A stretch of DNA of 64,000 nt from Pseudomonadota bacterium (GTDB taxonomy: Bacteria; Pseudomonadota; Alphaproteobacteria; Sphingomonadales; Sphingomonadaceae). Below, piece after piece: positions 34,868 to 44,062 of this stretch. The position numbers and the translations under genes were made by a program. The notes under the pieces were generated by a model. It saw only the letters and a program-made list of their open reading frames with translations, had not been told where the DNA came from and made no database searches. Position 1 is the first letter of the stretch, and each line of letters starts with the position of its first letter. Location: the NCBI GenBank assembly GCA_021849075.1, contig JAJZTH010000005.1:62001-126000 (forward strand). Direction: 5' to 3'.

Positions 34868-36820
34868 TTACTGGTCGCCGCTGTTGGTGGTCGACAGTGC
34901 CTGACGCACCTGCGCCACGGCATTGGCGTTGCGGGTGACTTTCAGCTCCTTTTCGATCGCGCGTTCGAACTGTTGGCCATATTCCTGACCCACCACTTCG
35001 GCGAGCTGGGTGCGGACCTGATTGAGCAATTCGGGCTGGCCCTTGGCGTCGCCGCGCTCGATCTTGTTGAGCTGCACCACGAAGTAGCCGCGATCCTGCC
35101 CGATCGGCAGCGTCTTGACCGTATTGGCGGCCATCGCGAACAGGATGGCGACCTCGGCCGGCGGGCGCTGTTCGCCGCGCATGATGTCGGCGCGGCGGCC
35201 GCCCAGCATCTGCGGCGCGGGCAGGTTCACCCCGGCCTGCGCGATCGCGTCGGCCAGTTTCGCGCCCTTGGCGACCTTCGCCTGGATCTGCTCGGCCAGC
35301 GCCTTGGCCTTCGCATTGCCGGCGTTCAGCTTATACTGGGCCAGCACCAGCTGCTTGACCTCGGCCAGCGGCGGCGGCGCGGCGGCGATGATCTCGCCCG
35401 GCGCGGCCAGCGCATAGCGTTTGTCGGGGGTGATCGGGATCAGCTGGGCGTCGTCGTCCGCGCTCATGGCGAAGACGGGGGCCAGCACCGGCTTCAGGTC
35501 GGCGGGCGCATCATAAGCCTGATCCTTCACCTGCTTGCCCGTGGCGAGCAGGGCGGGGCTGGTTTCCAGCGTCAGGCCATTATCCTTGGCCACTTCCTGG
35601 AACGTGCCGCCATCGGCGATCGCATTTTCGATCTTGCCGGTGAAGTCATTGAGCAGCTGCTTTTCCTTCTGCGCGCGCAGCGTGGTGACGATTTCGTCGC
35701 GCACGGCGGCCAACGGACGGGCAGGCGTTTCCTTGACCGCCGTCACGCGCACCAGCAACCAGCCCAGCGCACCGCGCACCGGACCCACCAGGTCGCCCTG
35801 CTTGGCGGCCCAGGCTGCGTCGGCGACCGGCTTGCTGGCCGTGGCGGTCAGCGCCTCGCGGCTCTGGTCGGTCAGCGTCGAAACCGCCAGACCCGCGCCC
35901 TTGGCGGCATCGGCCAGGCTCTTGCCGGCCTTCACCTGATCGGCGATCGCCTTGGCGCCGGCCTGCGTCGGCAGCACCAGCTGTTCGACGCTGCGGCTTT
36001 CCTTGGCGGCATAGGCGGCCTTGCTCTGATTATAATAAGCGCTGATTTCCGCATCGCTGGGCTGCGACGCCTGCGCGAAACGCTCCGCATCGATGATGGC
36101 GTAGCGGATGCGGCGCTGTTCGGGGATCATGAAGCGCGCGCTGTTCTTTTTGTAGAAATCGTTCAGCTGCGCGTCGGTCGGGTTCTTTTCGTCGAGGAAG
36201 GCGACCGCCGGGATCGCCGCCACCGTGCCCTGCCGCGCTTCCAGCAGCAACGATGCATAGGGCAATGTCTGGCTGTCGGTCAGCTTCACGCCCAGACCCA
36301 CCGGGGCCAGCAACTGGCGTTGCAGGATTTCGCGGCTGATATCGTCGCGCAGCGCCTGTTCGGTCAACCGCTCGCGGGTCAGCAAGGCGCGGAAGCTTTC
36401 CTGGCTGAAATTGCCGGCCGCATCCTGAAAGGCGGGGATTTGCGCGATTTGCGCATCGACCAGCCGCTTGGAGATATGCACATTCTGATCGTCGGCAAAG
36501 GCGCGCAGCGCCAGCGCGCCGACCAGCTGGTCATACACCTGCGCCGCGCCGCCCTGCGCCAGAAAATCGCCGATCTGCAACGCCGGATTGGACCGGCGCG
36601 CATTTTCGAACACGCGCTGCACGCGGTCCTGATATTCGGCCTGGCTCAGCGTCTGCCCCTTTGTCTTGGCGGCCGAACCGCCGCCCAGCAGCGATCCGTT
36701 GCCGAACTTTCCGCTGGTGATGTCGCCCATGATGAAGGCGGCGGCGATGATCCCCAGAAACAGGATCGCAATCAGCGCGCCGAATTTGGAATGAATGATG
36801 CGGCGAAAGACAGAGAGCAT
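34868..36820 (-). CDS. ppiD: Periplasmic peptidylprolyl isomerase PpiD (SurA_N/parvulin type)
   Basis: 650 residues. A single N-terminal inner-membrane anchor (FGALIAILFLGIIAAAFIMG) is followed by a SurA_N_3-like chaperone region (about 45-230), a parvulin-like PPIase region (about 235-360) and a long helical C-terminus. PpiD is a chaperone near the Sec translocon that helps newly exported proteins. ATG at 36820 is used because the upstream 24 codons precede a normal positively charged N-terminus (MLSVFRRIIHSKF). The ppiD-trpE pair is conserved in alphaproteobacteria next to tpiA, which is divergent here. Confidence 0.93.
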   Translation of the reverse strand: MLSVFRRIIHSKFGALIAILFLGIIAAAFIMGDITSGKFGNGSLLGGGSAAKTKGQTLSQAEYQDRVQRVFENARRSNPALQIGDFLAQGGAAQVYDQLVGALALRAFADDQNVHISKRLVDAQIAQIPAFQDAAGNFSQESFRALLTRERLTEQALRDDISREILQRQLLAPVGLGVKLTDSQTLPYASLLLEARQGTVAAIPAVAFLDEKNPTDAQLNDFYKKNSARFMIPEQRRIRYAIIDAERFAQASQPSDAEISAYYNQSKAAYAAKESRSVEQLVLPTQAGAKAIADQVKAGKSLADAAKGAGLAVSTLTDQSREALTATASKPVADAAWAAKQGDLVGPVRGALGWLLVRVTAVKETPARPLAAVRDEIVTTLRAQKEKQLLNDFTGKIENAIADGGTFQEVAKDNGLTLETSPALLATGKQVKDQAYDAPADLKPVLAPVFAMSADDDAQLIPITPDKRYALAAPGEIIAAAPPPLAEVKQLVLAQYKLNAGNAKAKALAEQIQAKVAKGAKLADAIAQAGVNLPAPQMLGGRRADIMRGEQRPPAEVAILFAMAANTVKTLPIGQDRGYFVVQLNKIERGDAKGQPELLNQVRTQLAEVVGQEYGQQFERAIEKELKVTRNANAVAQVRQALSTTNSGDQ

Positions 36821-37023
36821 AAGAATGTCCGAACTGCGGGCGTTATGGCGGCCCGCTTTAGGCGCGGATGCGCGCGGCGGCAAGGCTTGCACTGGACAAA
36901 TGCGTGAGCGCCGTTCATCGGCTTATATCAGCAATCTGCGCTTTCGAAGGAGACGCCAGGGCAATGGCCCGGCGGCGAAGGGGCGGGGGGCGACGTGCAG
37001 CAATAATCAAAAGGATATGATTG

Positions 37024-37785
37024 ATGGGCAGGCGCAAGCTGGTTGTCGGCAATTGGAAGATGAACGGGATGCGCGCGCATCTTGACGAGGTGGAGGCGAT
37101 TGGTCGCGTGGCGGCTGCGCATCCGTCGGTGGAAGTGGGCCTCTGCCTGCCAGCCACGCTGATCATGGCGGGATCGGAACGGCGCGGCGCGGCGTTCATC
37201 GGCGCGCAAAACTGCCATATGGACATTAGCGGCGCCTATACCGGGTCGCTGTCGGCCGACATGCTGGCCGAAGCCGGCGCCACCTGGGTCATCACCGGCC
37301 ATAGCGAACGGCGTGAGGCGCGGGGCGAAACCAATGCCGATATCGCCGCCAAATCGGCCGCCGCGCATCAGGCGGGCATCAATGTGATTTTGTGCGTGGG
37401 CGAAACGCTGGCGGTGCGCGACGCGGGCCGGGCTGAACAGGTCGTGGCGGACCAGTTGCTGGCGTCCTTGCCCGATGAAGCGTCGGCGGACTGGCTGGCC
37501 GTCGCCTATGAACCCATCTGGGCGATCGGCACCGGCCGCATTCCCACGATGGAGGCCGTCGCCTCCATGCACGCGGCCCTGCGCGCCGCCCTCGCCAGCC
37601 GGATCGGCGCAGAGGCGGACAAGGTGCGAATCCTCTATGGCGGGTCGATGAACGGCGACAATGCAGCCGACCTGATGGCCATTGCCGACGTCGACGGCGG
37701 CCTTGTGGGCGGCGCGAGCCTGTCTGCGAAGAAATTCGCGCCCATCATCGACGCCGCCGACCAGCGTATGGCGGCTGCGGCGTAA
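37024..37785 (+). CDS. tpiA: Triosephosphate isomerase
   Basis: 253 residues. N-terminal RKLVVGNWKMNG carries the catalytic Lys; WVITGHSERR the catalytic His; AVAYEPIWAIGTGRIP the catalytic Glu with loop 6; ILYGGSMNGDNA and GLVGGASL the phosphate site. Interconverts DHAP and GAP in the cytosol. ATG at 37024 follows AAAAGGA; the TTG one codon earlier is less likely. Divergent from ppiD-trpE and followed by a paired palindromic repeat, then secG. Confidence 0.97.
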   Translation: MGRRKLVVGNWKMNGMRAHLDEVEAIGRVAAAHPSVEVGLCLPATLIMAGSERRGAAFIGAQNCHMDISGAYTGSLSADMLAEAGATWVITGHSERREARGETNADIAAKSAAAHQAGINVILCVGETLAVRDAGRAEQVVADQLLASLPDEASADWLAVAYEPIWAIGTGRIPTMEAVASMHAALRAALASRIGAEADKVRILYGGSMNGDNAADLMAIADVDGGLVGGASLSAKKFAPIIDAADQRMAAAA

Positions 37786-37793
37786 ACGGCAAT

Positions 37794-37922
37794 AGCCCCT
37801 CCCTTTCCAGGGAGGGGTTGGGGAGGGTGGCGAGCGAAGCGAGCTTCTGCCCTTTTTTATAGGAGAGGCGGCGCTCGCTGCGCTCGCGACCCACCCCCGG
37901 CCCCTCCCTTGAAAGGGAGGGG
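37794..37922. repeat. Dispersed palindromic repeat, copy B (two inverted units)
   Basis: Unit 1 (about 37794-37844) has the CCCCTCCC / GGGAGGGG palindrome, a TTGGGGAGGGTGG linker and GCGAGCGAAGCGAGC. Unit 2 (about 37870-37922) is its reverse complement with a few changes. The pair can fold into a large cruciform. It fills the gap between tpiA and secG. Confidence 0.85.
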
Positions 37923-38003
37923 AGAAAAGGTGCGGTTGCCCCCGCGCCTCATCATCGCTATGTGCGCGCCAACGCCCTCCTTCACCGGACAGATATAACC
38001 GCA

Positions 38004-38378
38004 ATGTTCACCTTCCTTCTTGTCGTGCAGGCGATCATCGCCGCCCTGCTGGTTACCGTCATTCTGATGCAGAAGTCGGAAGGCGGCGGTCTGGGCGTGG
38101 GCGGCAGCCCGGCCGGCCTGATGTCGGCGCGCGGCGCGGCGGATTTCCTGACCCGGTCGACCACCGTGCTCGCCAGCATCTTCGTGCTGCTGTCGATCGT
38201 GATGGCGGTCATCGCATCGGTGCGCCATGCGCCCAGCGACATCGACACCTCGCTGGTCAAGCAGGCCCCGGCCACGCAGAGCGCGCCGGCCACGCCGACT
38301 GCCGATCCGCTGGCGGGCGCGGCCAGCAACGCGGCGTCCGCTCCGGCGGCGAACGGCGCGGTTCCGCTCGCCAACTAA
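38004..38378 (+). CDS. secG: Protein translocase subunit SecG
   Basis: 124 residues. Two membrane helices (TFLLVVQAIIAALLVTVIL and TTVLASIFVLLSIVMAVIAS) flank the conserved loop LMQKSEGGGLGVGGSPAGLM ... ADFLTRST. SecG assists SecYE translocation. The C-terminal tail of about 45 residues is Ala/Pro-rich and longer than in E. coli. It lies between the paired repeat and pyrG; secG-pyrG adjacency is conserved in alphaproteobacteria. Confidence 0.95.
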   Translation: MFTFLLVVQAIIAALLVTVILMQKSEGGGLGVGGSPAGLMSARGAADFLTRSTTVLASIFVLLSIVMAVIASVRHAPSDIDTSLVKQAPATQSAPATPTADPLAGAASNAASAPAANGAVPLAN

Positions 38379-38468
38379 ACCTTTCACCGATCTTTCGATC
38401 TTTTTTTAAGCGCGCGTGGATTCGCGCGCTTGCCCTTTGTTGTTTCGAAAGGCTAAGCCTCTCCTCCC

Positions 38469-40100
38469 ATGACGCGGTATATTTTCATCACCGGCGGCGT
38501 GGTCTCCTCGCTTGGCAAGGGCCTTATGGCCGCATCGCTCGCAGCCCTGCTGCAAGCGCGAGGTTTCCGTGTGCGCATTCGGAAATTCGATCCCTATCTC
38601 AACGTCGATCCGGGCACCATGTCGCCCTATCAGCACGGTGAGGTTTATGTGACCGACGACGGGGCGGAAACCGACCTCGACCTTGGCCATTACGAGCGTT
38701 TCACCGGGGTTTCGGCGCGTCAGTCGGACAATGTGACGCAGGGCCGCGTCTATCAGACGATCATCCAGCGCGAACGGCGCGGCGATTATCTGGGCGCGAC
38801 GGTGCAGGTCATCCCGCACGTCACCGATGAGATCAAGGCGTTTGCCACCGCCGATACCGAAGACCTGGATTTCGTGCTGTGCGAAATCGGCGGCACGGTG
38901 GGCGACATCGAATCGCTGCCCTTCATGGAAGCGATTCGCCAGCTGCATAATGATCTGGATCGCGGCCAGTCGATCTTCGTCCATGTGACGCTGGTGCCCT
39001 ATATCGCGGCCGCCGGCGAACTGAAGACCAAGCCGACCCAGCGCAGCGTGCGCGACCTGACCTCGCTCGGCATCCAGCCCGACATCCTTCTGTGCCGCTG
39101 CGAGCATCCGCTGCCCGACAGCGAGCGCAAGAAGATCGCGCTGTTCTGTAATGTGCGTCCCGAAGCGGTCATCCCTGCGCTCGACGCCAGCAGCATCTAT
39201 GCCGTGCCGCATCAATATCATGCGGAAGGGCTGGACAATGAAGTGCTGCGCGCCTTCGGCATCAAGGATGCGCCCGCGCCCGCGCTTGCTCGCTGGGACG
39301 ACATCATGGATCGCCAGCAGAACCCCGAAGGCGAAGTGACCATCGGCGTGGTCGGCAAATATGTCGGCCTGCTCGACGCCTATAAGTCGCTGCACGAAGC
39401 GCTCAATCATGGCGGCCTGGCCAATCGCGTAAAGGTGAAGGTCAAGTGGATCGACGCCGAACTGTTCGAAAAGGGCGAGGATCTCGTCGCCAGCCTTGAA
39501 CCGATGCACGGCATTCTCGTCCCCGGCGGCTTTGGCGTGCGCGGGTCGGAAGGCAAGATCGCTTCGGTCAAGTTCGCACGCGAACGCAATGTGCCCTTCT
39601 TCGGCATCTGCCTCGGCATGCAGATGGCCTGCATCGAAGGCGCGCGGAACACCGCGGGCATTGCCGATGCATCCACCACCGAATTTGGCGAAACCACGGA
39701 ACCGGTCGTCGGCCTCATCACTGAATGGATGAGCAAGGAGGGCCTGCAAAAGCGCACCGCCGACACCGATCTGGGCGGCACCATGCGTCTGGGCGCCTAT
39801 CCGGCCAAGCTCGCCGGCAACAGCGTCGTCGCGGGCGTCTATGGCGCGACCGAGATCAGCGAACGGCACCGCCATCGCTATGAAGTCAATGCCGGCTATC
39901 GCGAGCCGCTGGAAAAGGGCGGCCTGATCTTCTCGGGCATGTCGCCGGACGGCACGCTGCCCGAAATCGTCGAGCGGCCCGACCATAGCTGGTTTGTGGG
40001 CGTGCAGTTCCACCCGGAATTGAAGTCCAAGCCCTTCGATCCGCACCCGCTCTTCGCCAGCTTCATCGAAGCGGCGGTCAAGCAGAGCCGGTTGGTATAA
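38469..40100 (+). CDS. pyrG: CTP synthase
   Basis: 543 residues. N-terminal amidoligase domain with P-loop [13 protein letters not shown] and [10 protein letters not shown]-terminal class I glutamine amidotransferase with nucleophile in [11 protein letters not shown] and the His/Glu pair in VGVQFHPEL. Converts UTP to CTP using glutamine and ATP. Preceded by a weak hairpin (AAGCGCGCG / CGCGCGCTT, 38408-38431) and followed by a clear terminator. Confidence 0.98.
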   Translation: MTRYIFITGGVVSSLGKGLMAASLAALLQARGFRVRIRKFDPYLNVDPGTMSPYQHGEVYVTDDGAETDLDLGHYERFTGVSARQSDNVTQGRVYQTIIQRERRGDYLGATVQVIPHVTDEIKAFATADTEDLDFVLCEIGGTVGDIESLPFMEAIRQLHNDLDRGQSIFVHVTLVPYIAAAGELKTKPTQRSVRDLTSLGIQPDILLCRCEHPLPDSERKKIALFCNVRPEAVIPALDASSIYAVPHQYHAEGLDNEVLRAFGIKDAPAPALARWDDIMDRQQNPEGEVTIGVVGKYVGLLDAYKSLHEALNHGGLANRVKVKVKWIDAELFEKGEDLVASLEPMHGILVPGGFGVRGSEGKIASVKFARERNVPFFGICLGMQMACIEGARNTAGIADASTTEFGETTEPVVGLITEWMSKEGLQKRTADTDLGGTMRLGAYPAKLAGNSVVAGVYGATEISERHRHRYEVNAGYREPLEKGGLIFSGMSPDGTLPEIVERPDHSWFVGVQFHPELKSKPFDPHPLFASFIEAAVKQSRLV

Positions 40101-40108
40101 AAGAGAAT

Positions 40109-40130
40109 GGGGCCGCGAGGCCCCGTTTTT
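40109..40130 (+). terminator. Intrinsic terminator after pyrG
   Basis: Stem GGGGCC / GGCCCC with loop GCGA, followed by GTTTTT. It starts 8 bases after the pyrG stop and just before the end of the convergent gene. Confidence 0.88.
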
Positions 40131-40134
40131 CGTT

Positions 40135-41247
40135 TCAGTCCTTGGGCGCGTCGAAGAGATGCCGATACTGGCGCGGCTGGCAGCGCAGATATTGCGGCGC
40201 GGCCTTCACGCTCGCCCCCAGATGCGCCGCCGCATGCCAGGGCCAGCGCGGATCGTAGAGGATGGTCCGCGCAATCGCGATCAGGTCCGCGTCGCCCGTG
40301 CCGACGATCGCTTCAGCCTGTTCGAAATCGGTGATCAGGCCCACAGCGATCACCGGCATGTCCACCGCCTGTTTCACCGCGCGGGCGAGCGGCACCTGAT
40401 AGCTCGGACCCACCGGAATGTCCTGACGTGGGTCGAGGCCGCCGCTCGACACATGGATGGCGCTGCATCCGCGCGCCTCCAGCGCCTTGGCAAATTCGAT
40501 CGTCTGATCGATATCCCAGCCGCCTGTGACCCAGTCGGTGCCCGACACCCGCATCGTCACCGCCTTCTCCGCCGGGAAGGCGGCGCGCACCGCATCGAAA
40601 ATCTCCAGCGGCAACCGCATGCGATTTTCAAGGCTGCCGCCATAATCGTCGTCGCGCTTGTTGGAGAGAGGCGAGAGGAACTGGTGCATCAGATAGCCAT
40701 GCGCGCCATGCAACTGGATCGCATCCAGCCCCAGATTGTCGGCCCGCTTCGCCGCCGCGACAAAGGCGTCGCGCAGCCGGTCGATCCCCGCCTTGTCCAG
40801 CGCCATCGGCGCATTGGTGCCCGGCGTGAAGGGCAGGGGGGATGGCGCGACCGTCTGCCAACCAAGATCATGGTCCGGCGCAATCTGCGCGCCGCCCTTC
40901 CATGGCGGCTCGACCGACGCTTTGCGCCCGGCATGGCCCAGCTGGATCGCGATCGGCATGTCGCTATGGGCGCGCACGCCGTCCAGCACGCGCTTCATCG
41001 CGGCCTGCGTGCGGTCGTCCCACAGACCCACATCGGCGTAGGAAATCCGCCCTTCGGGCAGCACGGCGGTCGCCTCGATCGTCAGCAGCGCCGCGCCCGA
41101 TTGGGCCAACTGGCCCAGATGCATCAGATGCCAGTCGGTCATTTCGCCCTCGACCGCCGAATATTGGCACATGGGCGCGATGACGATGCGGTTGTCGAGG
41201 CGCAGGCCGCCGACATGGAAAGGCTGAAACAGCTTGGGGGCGCTCAT
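40135..41247 (-). CDS. Old Yellow Enzyme family NADH:flavin oxidoreductase (YqjM-like)
   Basis: 370-residue TIM-barrel FMN enzyme. Flavin-binding NRIVIAPMCQYSA includes the Cys of the YqjM/thermophilic-like class; IQLGHAGRKAS and QLHGAHGYLMHQFLSP supply the substrate His residues; FEQAEAIVGTGDADLIAIA binds the FMN phosphate. Such enzymes reduce activated alkenes of enones, nitro esters and similar electrophiles; the physiological substrate is unknown. The ATG has TGGAG upstream. It is divergent from the TonB-dependent receptor, across a 221-base gap that includes short inverted ATGTCG/CGACAT elements. Confidence 0.92.
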   Translation of the reverse strand: MSAPKLFQPFHVGGLRLDNRIVIAPMCQYSAVEGEMTDWHLMHLGQLAQSGAALLTIEATAVLPEGRISYADVGLWDDRTQAAMKRVLDGVRAHSDMPIAIQLGHAGRKASVEPPWKGGAQIAPDHDLGWQTVAPSPLPFTPGTNAPMALDKAGIDRLRDAFVAAAKRADNLGLDAIQLHGAHGYLMHQFLSPLSNKRDDDYGGSLENRMRLPLEIFDAVRAAFPAEKAVTMRVSGTDWVTGGWDIDQTIEFAKALEARGCSAIHVSSGGLDPRQDIPVGPSYQVPLARAVKQAVDMPVIAVGLITDFEQAEAIVGTGDADLIAIARTILYDPRWPWHAAAHLGASVKAAPQYLRCQPRQYRHLFDAPKD

Positions 41248-41468
41248 GCGGTTCTCCAGTGGGGAAGAAAGAGAGGCGCGGGAGATAGGAAGCGCATCCG
41301 GCCGCGATAAGGGGGGCATCGTTACAATAGCGCAATCATCATGCAGAAGCGCGCCATGGCGCATGCGACATCAAAATGTCACATGTCGGTCATCGATATG
41401 CAGCGGCTTGGCAATGCGCCTGTCGCGCAGCTCTCCTAGTCGCGCCCCAACCAAAGGGGACTTCGACC

Positions 41469-44018
41469 ATGACACGCCATCTGCCTTCCGCCATCAGCCT
41501 GTTCGCGCTGTCCTGCGCCATGACGGGCGTCGCCGCCGCGCAGGATGCCGTCCCCGGTGATGAAGGGGATGCGATCGTCGTCACCGGACAGCGCGCCCAG
41601 TTGCAGCGCTCGATCGATCAGAAGCGCGCGGCGTTGGGCATTGTCGACGTTACCGCATCCGACGATATGGGCCAGCTGCCCGACAAGAATGTCGCCGAAG
41701 CGGTTGAGCGTCTGCCCGGCGTCGGCGTGCAATATGATCAGGGCGAGGGGCGCTATGTCGCGGTGCGCGGCGTGCCTTCCAGCCTCAACGGCTACACCAT
41801 CAACGGTTTCGAGATCGGCAATCCCGACGGTCTCGATCGTCGCCTGCCGCTCGACATCTTGTCGGGCCAGTTGCTCAAGCAGGTCGAAGTGGCGAAGGTG
41901 AAGACCGCCGACCTGACCGGGCAGGGCATCGGCGCGACCATCAACCTCGTCACCCAGACCGCCTTCGACTTCGACGATCGCTTCATCTTTCAGGCGAACG
42001 GGCAGGTCGGCTGGCAGGAACTGCGCAAGGGCGACAAGCCGATCAAGGGGGACGTCACTATCGGCACCCGCTTCGGCGCGGATGAACAGTTCGGCATATT
42101 GCTGGGCGCCAGCTATTCGGACCGCACCTACACCAGCTATGGCCTCTATCCCGACGATTGGGCGCCGGACGCCAACGCCGCGCGCGGGGCAGTACCAATC
42201 AACATCAAATATAATGATTATCGCCTGAAGCGCGAACGCATTGGTGCGGCCGGATCGTTCGACTGGCGCGGGGAAAATGTGCAGCTTTATGTGCGCGGCA
42301 TCTATTCCAAGTTCAGCGAAGATGAATATCGCCAGCGCTTCCGTCTCGATTTCTCGGATATCGACTGGGACGCCAATGGCCTGACCGGACTTGCCTCGAC
42401 CAGCGAGCAGCGGTCCGACCTGCGTCTGGAATATAAGGAAAAGTCGGTTCTCTCCATCATGGCCGGCGGCAAGGCGGACCTGAACGACAATTGGTCGCTC
42501 GATTTCGGCGCGGCGCGCACCCGCAATGAAGTGATCGAACCGAATAGCCTCTGGCAGTTTCGCGGCAATCCCGGCGCGGTCGCGGTCGACTTTTCCGACA
42601 CGCTGTTCAGCGGGGTGCCGGTCGACGGCTATCTCGATCCATCGGATCTGGGTTTCCGCCAATATTCGCAACAAGATGAATATGGTCTGGAAAAAACCTG
42701 GCAGGGCCGGCTCGACCTGACCGGCAAGTTGCCCGCCATCGGCCAGAACAGCTTCGTCAAGATCGGCGCCAATGGCCGCTGGACCGACAAGATGTTCGAT
42801 TCGTCCAACGACGTCTATGGTCGCGGCACCAGCGCCAACCGCTTCACCCTCAACGGCCTGTCGGGCGACAATGTCATTGTGAAACTGGGCGACGGGCGCA
42901 ATTATTTCCTCGGCCCGGTCATCGATGCCGATCTGATCCGCGCCTATACCGACGGCAAGCTGGGCGGCGCGCAGTTCGTGCTCAACACGGCCACCAGCCT
43001 CGCCAATGAGACGCTGAGCGATTTTGACCTCAGCGAAAATGTCTATGCCGGCTATGCAATGGCCAATCTCGATTTCGGGGCGATTGCGCTCACCGCGGGC
43101 CTGCGCGTGGAGCGGACCGAACTCGATATCGACGGTTTTCTGCTGGAAGGAGACGTCGTTACCCCGACGTCGGGCAAGACGCGCTACACCAACTGGCTGC
43201 CCAGTCTGGTGGCGCGCATCACCCCGTCCAGCAACACCGTCTTCCGCCTGGCCTATTCGCGCAGCATCGGCCGGCCGAGCTACGCCGATCTGTCGCCGGG
43301 CGGCGCCGTCACGGTCGAGGGCGCGGACGAAATCAGCGTGTCGAGCGGCAACCCCGCGCTCAAACCCTATGTTGCGGACAATCTCGACATGTCGGCCGAA
43401 TGGTATTTCGCGCCCGGCGGACTGCTCAGCATCGGTGCCTTCGCAAAGTTCATCCAGAACCCGATCTTTACCCAAAGCTACACCATTAACGGCGGCAGAT
43501 TCGGCGGCGTCGCCTATGACCGCATCAATTTCAGCCAGACGCTGAACGCGGACAAGGGCGATATTATCGGGCTGGAGGCTGCCTATCAGCAGCAATTCAC
43601 CTTCCTGCCGGGCCTGCTGTCCGGGCTGGGCGTCAACCTTAACCTGACGCTGATCGATTCGACCCTGCGCATGCCCGAACGGGGCGCCGTCGCTTTTCCC
43701 GAACAGTCCAAATTGCTTTGGGGCGCGCAGCTTTTCTATCAAAAGGGCATCGTCGAGGCGTCGGTCGCCTATCATCACACCGGCCGCGCGCTGTTGGCGG
43801 CGGGCGATATTCGTCTGAACGATCAATATAATGACGACCTGCGTCGTCTGGACGCGAAGATCGGCGTCGACCTGACGAAGAATGTCCGCATCTTCGCCGA
43901 AGCGCAGAATCTGACCGATGAGCCGACCCGCCAATATCAGGGCGGGGTGCGCGACTGGGTGATCCAGAATGAACGCTATGGCCGCACCTTCTACATGGGC
44001 GCGTCGGTAAAGTTCTGA
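41469..44018 (+). CDS. TonB-dependent receptor (Caulobacter-type)
   Basis: 849 residues. Signal peptide ends near GVAAAQ; a TonB-box-like segment AIVVTGQR follows; plug domain about residues 50-170 (DKNVAEAVERLPGVGV, VRGV); the barrel ends in the aromatic terminus GASVKF. The sequence pattern (YVAVRGVPSSLNGYTINGF, VKTADLTGQGIGATINLVT) fits the TIGR01782-type receptors abundant in Caulobacter and sphingomonads, often for carbohydrates. The ligand is not evident. The next gene, a soluble sugar dehydrogenase, is convergent. Confidence 0.93.
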   Translation: MTRHLPSAISLFALSCAMTGVAAAQDAVPGDEGDAIVVTGQRAQLQRSIDQKRAALGIVDVTASDDMGQLPDKNVAEAVERLPGVGVQYDQGEGRYVAVRGVPSSLNGYTINGFEIGNPDGLDRRLPLDILSGQLLKQVEVAKVKTADLTGQGIGATINLVTQTAFDFDDRFIFQANGQVGWQELRKGDKPIKGDVTIGTRFGADEQFGILLGASYSDRTYTSYGLYPDDWAPDANAARGAVPINIKYNDYRLKRERIGAAGSFDWRGENVQLYVRGIYSKFSEDEYRQRFRLDFSDIDWDANGLTGLASTSEQRSDLRLEYKEKSVLSIMAGGKADLNDNWSLDFGAARTRNEVIEPNSLWQFRGNPGAVAVDFSDTLFSGVPVDGYLDPSDLGFRQYSQQDEYGLEKTWQGRLDLTGKLPAIGQNSFVKIGANGRWTDKMFDSSNDVYGRGTSANRFTLNGLSGDNVIVKLGDGRNYFLGPVIDADLIRAYTDGKLGGAQFVLNTATSLANETLSDFDLSENVYAGYAMANLDFGAIALTAGLRVERTELDIDGFLLEGDVVTPTSGKTRYTNWLPSLVARITPSSNTVFRLAYSRSIGRPSYADLSPGGAVTVEGADEISVSSGNPALKPYVADNLDMSAEWYFAPGGLLSIGAFAKFIQNPIFTQSYTINGGRFGGVAYDRINFSQTLNADKGDIIGLEAAYQQQFTFLPGLLSGLGVNLNLTLIDSTLRMPERGAVAFPEQSKLLWGAQLFYQKGIVEASVAYHHTGRALLAAGDIRLNDQYNDDLRRLDAKIGVDLTKNVRIFAEAQNLTDEPTRQYQGGVRDWVIQNERYGRTFYMGASVKF

Positions 44019-44023
44019 ACGCA

Positions 44024-44060
44024 TCGATTGGTCCCTCCCCTCACGGGAGGGACCAATCGA
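44024..44060. terminator. Bidirectional hairpin between convergent genes
   Basis: Perfect 16-bp stem TCGATTGGTCCCTCCC / GGGAGGGACCAATCGA with a 5-base loop. It separates the receptor gene from the convergent dehydrogenase gene. There is no T tract; it may also belong to the CCCTCCC repeat family. Confidence 0.6.
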
Positions 44061-44062
44061 TC

